DNA of 64,000 nt from Pseudomonas oligotrophica (GCF_021726475.1 NZ_JAKJRU010000009.1:89720-153719), one strand, 5' to 3'. Positions 9,281 to 17,021 are shown, counted from the stretch's first letter. Notes: a model not told the origin generated them from the sequence alone. Made by a program: numbers and translations.

Positions 9281-9590
9281 TGTTCCGTCAGGCAACTCGG
9301 ACTCTCTTCCCCTTCAGGAGGCCGAACGCAGGCGTTGCGTAGGGGGGCGCGAGGCATGGACGCCGAGCGAGGAACGAAGGGGCAGGGACGCCCCTTCGTG
9401 ACGTACCCCCGGAGCGGCGCCGGAGTGAGGGAAGTCTGGGCGCGCAGCGGCCAGACCCGGATGTCGGGGTCGCCTTCTCTTTGGTTACTTTCTCTTGGCG
9501 AGACAAGAGAAAGTGACGCGCCGTGCAAGGCGCAACCTATAGGCAGGGCCGAGAAACGCGCCGCGTCTAACCCAAGCGGGAGTGCCACCC
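9281..9590. repeat. Dispersed Pseudomonas-type intergenic element (about 300 bp)
   Basis: A stretch I recognise as a multicopy intergenic element in pseudomonads and some other gammaproteobacteria. Characteristic pieces are GGGGGGCGCGAGGCATGGAC, CCGGAGCGGCGCCGGAGTGA and TCGCCTTCTCTTTGGTTACT. It contains a perfect 11-bp inverted repeat, ACTTTCTCTTG / CAAGAGAAAGT, at 9487-9514 with a 6-base loop. The element is often mis-annotated as a small 'hypothetical protein' because one frame stays open. Function unknown. The identification rests on memory of similar sequence, not on a search. Confidence 0.6.
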
Positions 9591-9592
9591 CC

Positions 9593-9620
9593 GGTGGAAA
9601 ACGCTGCGCGGTTTTCCACC
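9593..9620. repeat. GGTGGAAAAC hairpin (dispersed family)
   Basis: Perfect 10-bp inverted repeat GGTGGAAAAC / GTTTTCCACC with an 8-base loop, followed by CCTACGG. The same hairpin with variant loops recurs near 15568, 18091, 18212, 23273, 33030 and 40803, so it is one copy of the dispersed 'GTAGGGTGG' family of this genome. Confidence 0.75.
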
Positions 9621-9730
9621 CTACGGTTTCCTCCGCGAGCGGAAAAAGTAGGTCGGCGTTCAGCGCGCAGGTGGTACGTCGGGCCGGGGAAAGCCTGGCG
9701 TGCCGATAGTGGGCTCCGTGCCCGGTCTCT

Positions 9731-10025
9731 TCGCGGTCAAGACCGCTCCCACTCGGGGGCAGCAGCCTTTCGCGGTCAAGACCGCTCCCACTCGGGGGCA
9801 GCGGCCTTTCGCGGTCAAGACCGCTCCCATTCGGGGGCAGCGGCCTTTCGCGGTCAAGACCGCTCCCACTCGGGGGCAGCGGCCTTTCGCGGTCAAGACC
9901 GCACCCACTCGGGGGCAGAGGCCTGTCGCGGTCAAGACCGCTCCCACTCGGGGGCAGCGGCCTTTCGCGGTCGAGACCGCTCCTACATGGAGGCAGCGGC
10001 CCTTCACGGTCACGACCACCCTCAC
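9731..10025. repeat. Tandem array: eight 39-bp REP-like units
   Basis: The word TCGCGGTCAAGACCGC recurs at 9731, 9770, 9809, 9848, 9887, 9926, 9965 and (decayed, TCACGGTCACGACC) 10004, an exact 39-bp period. Each unit carries the palindrome GCGGTC-AA-GACCGC, which would form a tight hairpin, then TCCCACTCGGGGGCAGCGGC. The last three units drift (GCACCC, GTCGAGACC, TCCTACATGG). Because 39 is divisible by three, frames stay open through the array on both strands (a 13-residue repeat FAVKTAPTRGQRP on plus), but codon-like features and a start site are lacking. The array stops within 7 bases of the WYL regulator stop codon. A single diverged copy of the palindrome is present near 27574. Confidence 0.9.
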
Positions 10026-10031
10026 TAACCC

Positions 10032-10904
10032 TCACGAGTACAACCACCCCTTCAACGCCTGCAGATTCCCCACCTGCAGCTGCTGCGCCGCCGCATTGGC
10101 CTGCACGGTGTTCGGGTCGATGCCGAAGCGTTGCAGCACGTACTGCACCAGTGCGCCACGGGTCTCCACCGGCAGGTGGCCGTCGAGCATGCCGAAATCC
10201 GCCTCGATGATCGCCTTCTGTGCCGGGCTCAGCCGCGCATCCGGCTCGATCAGCACCGTCACCGGCGTGTTCCACGCCGCATCCTGCTCGCGGGTGTGTT
10301 CGCTTTCGTCCATCAGGTCCGGCTCGCCGCGGAAGCGGCTGAGCACGAAGTCGCGGTACGCGCGGTTCTTCTCGCAGTAGGCCCGCACATGCCAGCGCAT
10401 GCCGGTGAAGACCAGCGTGTGCGGCGCCATCACGCGGATCTCCACCTCCGGGTTGGCCAGCGAGACGTACTCGCTCTCCAGCCGCAGCCCCTCGCGGCAA
10501 GCCTGCAGGATCGGCCGCAGCACCTCGGGGCGGATGCTGCGGTCCGGCACCTGCAGCACTTCCGTATGTGCATAGGCCAGCGCCAGGCCCTCGATGTGCG
10601 GGGCGCGCACGCGGTTCTGGTCGAGCAGGTGCAGGTAGGCGCTGGCGCTGCCGTCGATGAACAGCGGGCGGAAGGTCTTGCTCGGCTTGTAGCCCTTCAG
10701 GTGGCGGTCATATGTCAGGTTTTTCGGCGCATGTTCGTTCAGGTAGGTGTTGATGTCCTTCGACGCCTGCTGGCGGCTGATGCCGAAGCTCTGCATCAGG
10801 TGGCCGGTGGTCAGGCGGCCTTCCCACCAGGCGACCGTCTCGATCAGGCGGTAGCGAAGGGCGAGGTCCCAGCGGATGTGGCTGATCGACTGTTTGCGTT
10901 TCAT
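10032..10904 (-). CDS. WYL-domain transcriptional regulator
   Basis: A 290-residue DNA-binding protein. The N-terminal winged helix-turn-helix is visible in GHLMQSFGISRQQASKDINTY-LNEH (about 35-60). The middle WYL domain contains VMAPHTLVFTGMRWHVRAY and RDFVLSRF, the ligand-sensing Sm-like fold that binds nucleotides or nucleic acid in related regulators. A C-terminal extension (about 195-290) corresponds to the WCX-type region. The three-part architecture resembles the BrxR/CapW regulators of defence loci, but nothing defensive is encoded nearby, so a housekeeping sensor is as likely. The start is ATG 10904 with GGAG ten bases upstream; a TTG six bases further upstream is less likely. It is divergent from the small membrane protein gene at 11019. 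Confidence 0.8.
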   Translation of the reverse strand: MKRKQSISHIRWDLALRYRLIETVAWWEGRLTTGHLMQSFGISRQQASKDINTYLNEHAPKNLTYDRHLKGYKPSKTFRPLFIDGSASAYLHLLDQNRVRAPHIEGLALAYAHTEVLQVPDRSIRPEVLRPILQACREGLRLESEYVSLANPEVEIRVMAPHTLVFTGMRWHVRAYCEKNRAYRDFVLSRFRGEPDLMDESEHTREQDAAWNTPVTVLIEPDARLSPAQKAIIEADFGMLDGHLPVETRGALVQYVLQRFGIDPNTVQANAAAQQLQVGNLQALKGWLYS

Positions 10905-11018
10905 GCGCAACCTGCTCCAAAAGCTTACATGCCCCTGTAGGCATGCTCGACGTGTCGTCGGACGCTACATATATTCCAGGGGTCTTTCAAGCCGATGGAT
11001 GCCGAGGAGGGTATGCCC

Positions 11019-11108
11019 ATGCTGCTGCAGGCTCTGGTGGTTTCGACGCTGGCAGTGCTGGCGATGGTGTTGCTGGCCTGGCTCGCCTATGGCGAGCCCC
11101 GGCATTGA
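11019..11108 (+). CDS. Small single-span membrane protein (29 aa)
   Basis: Short open frame encoding MLLQALVVSTLAVL-AMVLLAWLAYGEPRH, almost entirely one hydrophobic helix with a short polar tail. A strong AGGAGG at 11005-11010 lies 8 bases before this ATG; an in-frame ATG at 11013 is only 2 bases away from it, so the inner start is preferred. There is no recognised family. It is divergent from the WYL regulator (105-115 bp shared upstream DNA) and 119 bp ahead of a small DUF3509-like gene on the same strand. The combination of strong Shine-Dalgarno and clean hydrophobic frame is the only evidence that it is translated. Confidence 0.5.
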   Translation: MLLQALVVSTLAVLAMVLLAWLAYGEPRH

Positions 11109-11227
11109 TGCGGGCGGCGGCGGGCCAATGTGACAGCAGGACGAATCCGCCCTGCTTCCCGATGAACGGTGTGAATCTCCGAGTCCGCGGCAGGGTCTTT
11201 GTGACAGGCTCACCTTCGAGATGCTCC

Positions 11228-11443
11228 ATGAAGACGCTGTCCCGGCATTTGGCTGACAACTTCTCCTCGCAGTACAACACCCGTGTCGAACCGCAGCCCG
11301 ATGGCTATCTGGTGGTGCGCGTCGGCTACCCGCTGAACGGGACCGAGGCCACGCGGGTCATGGCCGATCGGCAGGTGCAGAACACCCTGCTGGTGGAAAC
11401 CATCCTCGAAGACATCCGCAACGAACTCGCCCGCCCTCACTGA
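11228..11443 (+). CDS. Small DUF3509-like protein
   Basis: A 71-residue protein, MKTLSRHLADNFSSQYNTRV onwards, with a central VEPQPDGYLVVRVGYP strand pair and a C-terminal LVETILEDIRNEL helix. The layout (EP-x-PDG, then a final helix with I..IR.EL) resembles the DUF3509 family that is common in pseudomonads; that match is from memory and only moderate. No function is known. The start is ATG 11228; no strong Shine-Dalgarno is seen. Its stop codon overlaps the convergent bqsS-like kinase gene by 7 bp. Confidence 0.55.
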   Translation: MKTLSRHLADNFSSQYNTRVEPQPDGYLVVRVGYPLNGTEATRVMADRQVQNTLLVETILEDIRNELARPH

Positions 11444-12780
11444 TCAACCGTAGCGCGCGCCTGCCGCCCCGGCAGTGGCAGCGTGACGCGCACCCGCAGG
11501 CCGCCCAGCGGGCCCTGCGCCAGTTCCCAGTCGCCGTGCCAGGCGGCCACGATGTCGCCGACGATGCTCAGCCCCAGCCCGTGCCCCTGGGCGTGCTCGT
11601 CCAGCCGAGCGCCGCGGGCCAGGGCCTGTTCGCGGCGCTCGGCGGGAATGCCCGGGCCGTCGTCGTCGACCAGCAGCAGGTAGCCGTCGGCATGGCGCTC
11701 GATACGCAGGCGCACCTGGCCGGCGGCCCATTTGCAGGCGTTGTCCAGCAGGTTGCCGAGCAGTTCGAGCATGTCCTCGCGGTCCCACGGCAGGCGGCAG
11801 CCCGGCGGTGCCTGCCAGCGCAGGTCCAGGCCCGGGCGGTGGATGGTGGCGAGGGTGTCGAACAAGGCCGGCAGCTCGGCATCGCAGTCGAAATGCCCGC
11901 CGGGCAGCACCTCCCCGGCCAGTCGCGCGCGGCCAAGTTCGCGGCTGACACGCTGCTGGATCTGCCCCAGTTGCTCTTCCAGCGCGGCGCGCAGTTGCGG
12001 GTGGGCGGCCAGCTCCTCGCGCTCGAGCAGGCTGGTGAGCACTGCCAGCGGCGTCTTCAGCGCGTGGCCGAGGTTGCCCAGGGCGTTGCGCGAGCGCTTG
12101 AGGGTTTCGTCGGTATGCAGCAGCAGGTGGTTGATCTGCTCGACCAGCGGCTGCAGCTCCAGCGGCACGTCGCCTTCGAGCTGCTGGCGCTGGCCCTGCT
12201 GCAACTGGGCGATCTGCCGGCGGGCGCGCTCCAGCGGGTGCAGCGCCAGGCTCACCGCGTAGCGCTGCAGCAGCAGGAATACCAGCAGGGCCATGCCGAC
12301 CAGGCCCAGGCCGCTCAGGCGCACCCGGGCGAAGCTGTCGAGCACCGGCGTGTAGTCCTGCGCCACGCTGATGACGATGGCCTGGCCCTCGCGCTGGTAG
12401 TGCGCGGTATAGGCGAGCAGGCGCTGGTCCCGTGGGCCGGCGAGCAGTTCGGGTGCCAGGCCGGGCGCCTCGGGCCAGGCGGGGCTGGCATCCCACAGCG
12501 AACGCGAGCGCCAGGTCTGCCCGGGCAGCTGGATCAGGAAGTAGTGGCCGGAGAAGGCCCGGTGGTAGCGCGGGTTGAGCCGCTGGATGTCGAGTTTCAT
12601 GCCCTCGCTGCCGCGTACCACGGCCAGCAGCAGGCCTTCGGTTTCCTCGCGCAGGTCGGTCTCCAAGCTGCGCTTGAGGCCTGCCTCGAACAGCCAGAGG
12701 CTGGTCTGCAGCAGCACCAGGCCGACGATCACCAGGATCGCCACCAGGCCGAGGCTGAGGCTGCGCTGGATGGACCTCAC
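11437..12780 (-). CDS. bqsS: Sensor histidine kinase, BqsS-like (ferrous iron type)
   Basis: A 447-residue membrane histidine kinase. TM1 is residues 9-29 and TM2 about 153-172. The periplasmic loop begins with [10 protein letters not shown], so Arg44-Glu45-x-x-Glu48 forms an RExxE motif, the Fe(II)-sensing motif described for P. aeruginosa BqsS. HAMP follows TM2, then the H-box [13 protein letters not shown] with His239, the N-box [13 protein letters not shown] and the G-boxes DDGPGIP and GHGLGLSIV. The kinase core resembles the PhoQ group. The GTG start overlaps the regulator stop (GTGA), so translation is coupled. It is the last gene of the operon PepSY-PepSY-regulator-kinase. Its 3' end overlaps the convergent small gene by 7 bp. 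The ligand is inferred from one short motif plus synteny. Confidence 0.8.
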   Translation of the reverse strand: MRSIQRSLSLGLVAILVIVGLVLLQTSLWLFEAGLKRSLETDLREETEGLLLAVVRGSEGMKLDIQRLNPRYHRAFSGHYFLIQLPGQTWRSRSLWDASPAWPEAPGLAPELLAGPRDQRLLAYTAHYQREGQAIVISVAQDYTPVLDSFARVRLSGLGLVGMALLVFLLLQRYAVSLALHPLERARRQIAQLQQGQRQQLEGDVPLELQPLVEQINHLLLHTDETLKRSRNALGNLGHALKTPLAVLTSLLEREELAAHPQLRAALEEQLGQIQQRVSRELGRARLAGEVLPGGHFDCDAELPALFDTLATIHRPGLDLRWQAPPGCRLPWDREDMLELLGNLLDNACKWAAGQVRLRIERHADGYLLLVDDDGPGIPAERREQALARGARLDEHAQGHGLGLSIVGDIVAAWHGDWELAQGPLGGLRVRVTLPLPGRQARATVDQ

Positions 12781-13442
12781 GAGGCGGCGCCGAAGCAGTA
12801 GCCCTGGCCGCGGCGGGTCTGGATCAGCTCGCGGCCGAGCTTGCCGCGTAGGCGGTTGATGTGCACCTCGATGACGTTCGAGTCGCGCTCGGTCTCGCCG
12901 TCGTAGAGGTGCTCGGCCAGCTGCGACTTGGACAGCACCTGGCCGGGGTGCAGCATGAAGTAGCGCAGCAGGCGGAACTCGCCGGCGGTCAGCTCGATGT
13001 CCTCGCCGTTGCGCCGGCAGCTCTGCCGCGCCTCGTCCAGCGCCAGGCCACCGGCCTCTAGCAGCGGCTGGTTGGCCAGCCCGTGGGCGCGGCGCAGCAA
13101 CGCCTGCACGCGCAGCAGCAGCTCCTCGGGGTGGAAGGGCTTGGTCAGGTAGTCGTCGGCGCCGGCCTTGAGCCCGTCGATGCGCTCGGCCCAGGAGCCG
13201 CGCGCGGTGAGGATCAGCACCGGTGTGGCCAGGCCGCGGGCGCGCCAGGCGCGCAGCACCTCGAGCCCGGGTTTGCCGGGCAGGCCGAGGTCGAGAATGA
13301 TCAGGTCGTAGGGCTCGCTGCTGCCCTGGTAGTCGGCGTCGCGGCCGTCGGCCAGCCAGTCGGTGGCGTAGCCCTGGCGGTTGAGGCTGGCGACCAGCTC
13401 GTCGGCCAGCGGGACATTGTCTTCGACGACCAGCAGGCGCAT
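12777..13442 (-). CDS. bqsR: OmpR-family response regulator, BqsR-like
   Basis: A 221-residue response regulator: receiver domain (1-115) with phosphoacceptor Asp51 in [10 protein letters not shown] and Lys101 in YLTKPF, and a C-terminal winged helix (about 125-220) with [20 protein letters not shown] and [14 protein letters not shown]. The ATG at 13442 overlaps the stop of the preceding PepSY gene (TGATG). Gene order PepSY-PepSY-regulator-kinase matches the bqsPQRS order of P. aeruginosa as I remember it. A TTAAG-N6-TTAAG-like site, the described BqsR box, lies upstream of the operon at 14110-14125 with one mismatch, which supports the assignment and autoregulation. Confidence 0.82.
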   Translation of the reverse strand: MRLLVVEDNVPLADELVASLNRQGYATDWLADGRDADYQGSSEPYDLIILDLGLPGKPGLEVLRAWRARGLATPVLILTARGSWAERIDGLKAGADDYLTKPFHPEELLLRVQALLRRAHGLANQPLLEAGGLALDEARQSCRRNGEDIELTAGEFRLLRYFMLHPGQVLSKSQLAEHLYDGETERDSNVIEVHINRLRGKLGRELIQTRRGQGYCFGAAS

Positions 13443-13750
13443 CAGTCCACCTCGTCCTTGAGCACCTCTCCGGTGCGGGCGTCGAGCTCAAGCTCGCGGG
13501 CGACGCCGCCGCGGGTCAGGAGCTCGATCTCGTATACGTAGCGACCATGCTCCTCCTCCAGCTCGGCTTCGAGCAGACGCGCTCCGGGGTGCCGCGCCAG
13601 CGCGCTGTCGAGCAGCCCGTCGAGCGGCAGGATAAGCCCTTCGCGGCGCAGCCGCAGGGCCTCGTCCTGGTCCAGGTCGCGGCTCGCCGCCGGGGTGGCG
13701 GCGAGCAGCAGGACCAGCGGCATCGTGCAGAGGAGGAGGGTGGCGCGCAT
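13442..13750 (-). CDS. Periplasmic PepSY-domain protein (second of pair)
   Basis: A 102-residue secreted protein: signal peptide [23 protein letters not shown] followed by one PepSY domain ([20 protein letters not shown]... [17 protein letters not shown]). Such proteins next to two-component systems are thought to modulate the sensor or bind metal; the acidic [16 protein letters not shown] strand suits cation binding, which is inference. It is joined to its upstream paralogue and to the response regulator by TGATG-type overlaps at both ends, so the four genes form one translationally coupled operon. It shares the LEEnYGRYiYqvEL and [10 protein letters not shown] cores with the preceding gene, pointing to a local duplication. 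Confidence 0.82.
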   Translation of the reverse strand: MRATLLLCTMPLVLLLAATPAASRDLDQDEALRLRREGLILPLDGLLDSALARHPGARLLEAELEEEHGRYVYEIELLTRGGVARELELDARTGEVLKDEVD

Positions 13751-14058
13751 CAGTCGTCCTGCTGGTCCTTGAGTACTTCGCCGGTCTTGGCGTCGAGTTC
13801 CAGGTCCCATTGCACACCTTTGTCGTCGCGCAGTTCAACCTGGTAGATGTAGCGGCCGTAGTTCTCTTCCAGCTCGGTCTCCTCGACCTTGGCGCCCGGG
13901 TGCTTGGCCAGCGCCGCCTCGTTGAGCTTCTCGAAGGACTGGATGGTGCCGGCGTCACGCAGCTGCAGCGCCTCGTCCGGGCCGAGGTCGCGGGCCATGG
14001 CCAGGTTGGCGGTGAGGGCCAGGGCAGCGGCAGTCATCAGCGTAGCGAAGGTTTTCAT
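13750..14058 (-). CDS. Periplasmic PepSY-domain protein (first of pair)
   Basis: A 102-residue protein with a clear signal peptide (MKTFATLMTAAALALTANLAMA) and a single PepSY domain containing LGPDEALQLRDAG, ETELEENYGRYIYQVEL and ELDAKTGEVLKDQQDD. It is the first gene of the operon leading to the bqsR/bqsS-like system. The start ATG 14058 follows a GGAGATCCACCCC leader. It closely resembles the following PepSY gene in length and motifs. Partner and ligand are unknown; a role in tuning metal sensing is inferred from position. Confidence 0.82.
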   Translation of the reverse strand: MKTFATLMTAAALALTANLAMARDLGPDEALQLRDAGTIQSFEKLNEAALAKHPGAKVEETELEENYGRYIYQVELRDDKGVQWDLELDAKTGEVLKDQQDD

Positions 14059-14109
14059 GGGGTGGATCTCCGTGGTTGGTTGGGACGCTTCGAAGGCTAC
14101 CGGGCATCG

Positions 14110-14125
14110 CTTAAATCAAGCTGAA
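14110..14125 (-). promoter_or_regulatory. BqsR-box-like site
   Basis: Read on the minus strand: TTCAG-CTTGAT-TTAAG, against the described BqsR box TTAAG-N6-TTAAG, one mismatch. It sits 52 bp before the first PepSY gene and 93 bp before the divergent CusF-like gene, so it could serve both. Confidence 0.5.
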
Positions 14126-14217
14126 TGGGCCTGCGGGCTCGACAATGCCGGCGTAGCTGCCAGCATTACCGGTGGCTGCGCAGTCCCCCGGCAGCCTGGC
14201 TCCGACGGAGACCCGCC

Positions 14218-14583
14218 ATGACCTCCATGCCCCTGGCCGCCTTGCTCGCGGTCCTGCTCGTCGCCCCGGCCGCCGATGCCGAGGACCTGCTCAAGACGCC
14301 TGGCGAAGGGGCGCCGCCGGCGCTGCCCGAGGAGTCGCTGGAGCCGCTGCAGTCGGCGCCTGTGATCCAGGCCGAAGGGCGGATCGAGCGCATCGACCGC
14401 GATCGCGGCACCCTGAGCATCGCCCATGACGCGGTACCGGCGCTCGGCTGGGCGGCCGGCAGCCGGCGCTTCCACGTCATCGCCGAGCAGCTCGACGGCC
14501 TGCGGGCCGGCGACGAGGTGCGGTTCACCTTCCAGGGCCAGGGCGACGCGGCGGCGATCGTCGGTATCGAACCGCGACGCTGA
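14218..14583 (+). CDS. CusF-like periplasmic protein lacking Met ligands
   Basis: A 121-residue secreted protein: signal peptide (1-21, ...LLVAPAADA), a Pro-rich linker, then a CusF-type OB fold from about 50 (AEGRIERIDRDRGTLSIAHD... RAGDEVRFTFQG). Compared with E. coli CusF, whose Cu(I)/Ag(I) ligands are His36, Trp44, Met47 and Met49, this protein keeps His70 and Trp78 but has Gly81 and Arg83 where the two Met should be. Copper binding of the CusF kind is therefore doubtful. It is divergent from the PepSY/bqs operon and shares the region holding the BqsR-like box, which suggests control by that system. The start is ATG 14218. The fold call is from motif memory. Confidence 0.7.
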   Translation: MTSMPLAALLAVLLVAPAADAEDLLKTPGEGAPPALPEESLEPLQSAPVIQAEGRIERIDRDRGTLSIAHDAVPALGWAAGSRRFHVIAEQLDGLRAGDEVRFTFQGQGDAAAIVGIEPRR

Positions 14584-14663
14584 ACCCGCGCGGACGACGG
14601 CTACGCTGCGGCTGGCGCCCGCCTGCAGGTATCATCGCCGCCCCGATTGCCCGTTGCGCCGCC

Positions 14664-15548
14664 ATGACCCCGCCTGATCCGCGTCCCAGCACCTTGCACC
14701 TGCCGCCCGGCGACTGGGCCACGGTGCTCGACTGCCTGTGCCAGCGCTTTCCCGCCATCGACCGCCGGACCTGGCTCGAGCGCATGGCGCGCGGCCGCGT
14801 GCTGGATGCCGAGGGCCAGCCGATCGACGCCAGCCGGCCGTACCGGGCGGGGCTCAAGGTGCGTTATTTCCGCGAGGTGCCCGACGAGACGCCGGTGCCG
14901 TTCGAGGAGCGCGTCCTGCACGCCGACGCGCACCTGGTGGTCGCCGACAAGCCGCATTTCCTGGCGGTGATGCCGGCCGGCGAGTACGTCGAGCAGACGC
15001 TGCTGGCGCGCCTGTGCCGGCGCCTCGGCAATCCGGACCTGGTGCCGATCCACCGCATCGACCGGCTCACCGCCGGGTTGGTGCTGTTCTCCGCCAACCG
15101 CGAGAGCCGCGGCGCCTACCAGGCGCTGTTCCGCGAACGTGCGGTGCACAAGCGCTACGAGGCGATCTGCCCGGCGCTGCCACAGCTGACCTTCCCGCGG
15201 GTGCAGCGGTTGTGCATGGAGCCTGGCGAGCCGTTCTTCCTGATGCGCGAGGGTGACGGCGAGCCCAACAGCGAGACCCGCATCGAGGTACTCGAGCGCC
15301 GCGGCGCATTGTGGCGCTACGCGCTGGAGCCGGTGACCGGGCGCAAGCATCAGTTGCGCCTGACCATGGCCAGCCTCGGCGCCGGCATCTGCAACGATCC
15401 CTTCTATCCGCAGCTGCTCGAGCGCGCGCGGCGCGAGCGCGACGACTACGCCCGGCCGCTGAAGCTGCTGGCACGCAGCCTGCGCTTTCGCGACCCGCTG
15501 AGCGGCGCGCTGCGCGAGTTCGAGAGCAGCTTGCACCTGGCGTGGTAG
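14664..15548 (+). CDS. RluA-family RNA pseudouridine synthase
   Basis: A 294-residue pseudouridine synthase that isomerises specific uridines in rRNA or tRNA. It has an N-terminal S4-like part (about 15-75, TVLDCLCQRFPAIDRRTWLE), the catalytic motif HRIDRLTAGLVLF with Asp133, then the RluA-type core ELVHKRYEAIC-like segment RAVHKRYEAICP and the C-terminal EPVTGRKHQLRL. Target site not predictable. The start ATG 14664 precedes MTPPDPRP. Downstream lies a three-copy repeat block that fills the space to the PilT/PilU-type gene. Confidence 0.9.
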   Translation: MTPPDPRPSTLHLPPGDWATVLDCLCQRFPAIDRRTWLERMARGRVLDAEGQPIDASRPYRAGLKVRYFREVPDETPVPFEERVLHADAHLVVADKPHFLAVMPAGEYVEQTLLARLCRRLGNPDLVPIHRIDRLTAGLVLFSANRESRGAYQALFRERAVHKRYEAICPALPQLTFPRVQRLCMEPGEPFFLMREGDGEPNSETRIEVLERRGALWRYALEPVTGRKHQLRLTMASLGAGICNDPFYPQLLERARRERDDYARPLKLLARSLRFRDPLSGALREFESSLHLAW

Positions 15549-15567
15549 CGGCGCGGGTGCGAGGGCG

Positions 15568-15851
15568 GTGGAAAATCGCTGTGCGAGTTGTCCACCCTAC
15601 GGACGGTTCGGTGCGTAGGGTGGACAAGGGCGCAGCCCTGTCCACGGTTGCGAGGGTGCCGGGTGGAAAATCGCTGTGCGAGTTTTCCAGCCTACGGGCG
15701 GTTCGATGCGTAGGGTGGACAACGGCGCAGCCCTGTCCACGGTTGCGAGGGTGCCGGTGGAAAATCGCTGTGCGAGTTTCCAGCCTCCGGACGGTTCGGT
15801 GCGTAGGGTGGACAACGGCGCAGCCTTGTCCACGGTTGCGAGGGTGCCTGG
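15568..15851. repeat. Three tandem ~95-bp units of the GTAGGGTGG family
   Basis: Units start at 15568, 15663 and 15757 (GTGGAAAATCGCTGTGCGAG), periods 95 and 94 bp. Each contains a GTGGAAA half-hairpin, CCTACGG, then GTAGGGTGGACAA-CGGCGCAGC and TGTCCACGGTTGCGAGGGTG, an imperfect palindrome. The block fills the entire gap between the pseudouridine synthase stop and the ATPase stop, that is, it lies between convergent genes where it may act as a transcription stop in both directions. Confidence 0.9.
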
Positions 15852-15854
15852 GGC

Positions 15855-17021
15855 TTACGGCTGCGGGCCGTCCTCGTCCGGTTCGTCGAGCATCTCCAGC
15901 TTGAGCCCGCCCCAGCCCTCGCCGGCCGGTGCCGTCGCGCCCGGCTTGCCGGCTTCGCCGCCGTCGCGGTAGAGCTTGAGCTTGAGGCGCACGTTGTTCG
16001 CCGAATCGGCGTTCTTGGTCGCTTCCTCCTCGTCCAGCACGCCTTCGTTGACCAGCTCGATCAGCGCCTGGTCGAAGGTCTGCATGCCGAGGTTCTTCGA
16101 CTTCTCCATGATCTCCTTCAGCTCGCTGAATTCGTTGCGCTTGATCAGGTCGCGCACCGTCGGCGTGCCGAGCATCACCTCCACCGCGGCGCGGCGCTTG
16201 CCGTCGAGGGTCTTGACCAGGCGCTGGGAGATGAACGCCTTGAGGTTGTTGCCCAGGTCGTTGAGCAACTGCGGCCGGCGTTCCTCGGGGAAGAAGTTGA
16301 TGATGCGGTCCAGCGCCTGGTTGGCGTTGTTGGCGTGCAGGGTGGAGATCGCCAGGTGCCCGGTATCGGCGAAGGCCAGGGCATGCTCCATGGTCTCGCG
16401 GTCGCGGATCTCGCCGATGAGGATCACATCCGGCGCCTGGCGCAGGGTGTTCTTCAGCGCCGCGTGGAAGCTGCGGGTGTCCACGCCGACCTCGCGCTGG
16501 TTGATGATCGACTTCTTGTGCCGGTGCACGTATTCGACCGGGTCCTCGATGGTGATGATGTGCCCGCCGCTGTTGCGGTTGCGGTGGTCGATCAGCGCCG
16601 CCAGCGAGGTCGACTTGCCCGAGCCGGTGCCGCCGACGAACAGCACCAGGCCGCGTTTCTCCATGATGACGTCGAGCAGTACCCGGGGCAGCTTGAGGTC
16701 CTCGAAGACGGGAATCTCCAGCTTGATGTTGCGCGCGACGATGGACACCTCGTTGCGCTGCTTGAAGATGTTGATGCGAAAGCGCCCGACGTTCGGCAGC
16801 GAAATCGCGAGGTTCATCTCCAGCTCGCGCTCGAACTCGGCACGCTGCTCGGCATCCATCAGGCCTTCGGCGACCTGGGCCACGTCGCCCGGTTGCAGCG
16901 CCTCGGCGGACAGCGCGCGGAGCACGCCGTTGAACTTGGCACAGGGTGGCGCGCCGGTGGAAAGGAACAGGTCGGAACCGTCCTTGGCGGCCAGCGTTTT
17001 CAGCAAGGGTTTGATATCCAT
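15855..17021 (-). CDS. PilT/PilU-family type IV pilus retraction ATPase
   Basis: A 388-residue hexameric secretion ATPase of the PilT/PilU group. The N-terminal part (1-100) has SDLFLSTGAPPCAKFNG; the ATPase core has Walker A GGTGSGKST (about 130-138), an Asp box IITIEDPVEYVH, Walker B APDVILIGEIRDRETM and the His box GHLAISTLHANNANQALDR. The C-terminal extension (ALIELVNEGVLDEEEATKNADSANN...) is PilU-like. The ATG at 17021 is chosen because AGGA lies 8 bases before it; ATG 17030 is possible. It stands alone here, not in a pil cluster, so it is probably an additional PilT/PilU paralogue rather than the main motor. Confidence 0.88.
   Translation of the reverse strand: MDIKPLLKTLAAKDGSDLFLSTGAPPCAKFNGVLRALSAEALQPGDVAQVAEGLMDAEQRAEFERELEMNLAISLPNVGRFRINIFKQRNEVSIVARNIKLEIPVFEDLKLPRVLLDVIMEKRGLVLFVGGTGSGKSTSLAALIDHRNRNSGGHIITIEDPVEYVHRHKKSIINQREVGVDTRSFHAALKNTLRQAPDVILIGEIRDRETMEHALAFADTGHLAISTLHANNANQALDRIINFFPEERRPQLLNDLGNNLKAFISQRLVKTLDGKRRAAVEVMLGTPTVRDLIKRNEFSELKEIMEKSKNLGMQTFDQALIELVNEGVLDEEEATKNADSANNVRLKLKLYRDGGEAGKPGATAPAGEGWGGLKLEMLDEPDEDGPQP

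Noticed and set aside
9352..9709. Small 'hypothetical protein' frame (MDAERGTKGQGRP...)
   Set aside because: It lies wholly within the dispersed intergenic element; such frames recur as spurious annotations.
9731..10025. CRISPR-like regular repeats
   Set aside because: Units are head-to-tail without unique spacers and no cas genes are nearby; this is a tandem REP-type array.
9700..10380. Open frame of about 226 codons through the 39-bp array (FAVKTAPTRGQRP repeats)
   Set aside because: It is open only because the repeat period is divisible by three; it has no Shine-Dalgarno and runs antisense into the WYL regulator gene.
10032..10904. WYL regulator as marker of a phage-defence island
   Set aside because: The architecture resembles BrxR/CapW, but the neighbours are sbcCD, repeats and small or regulatory genes, with no defence effector.
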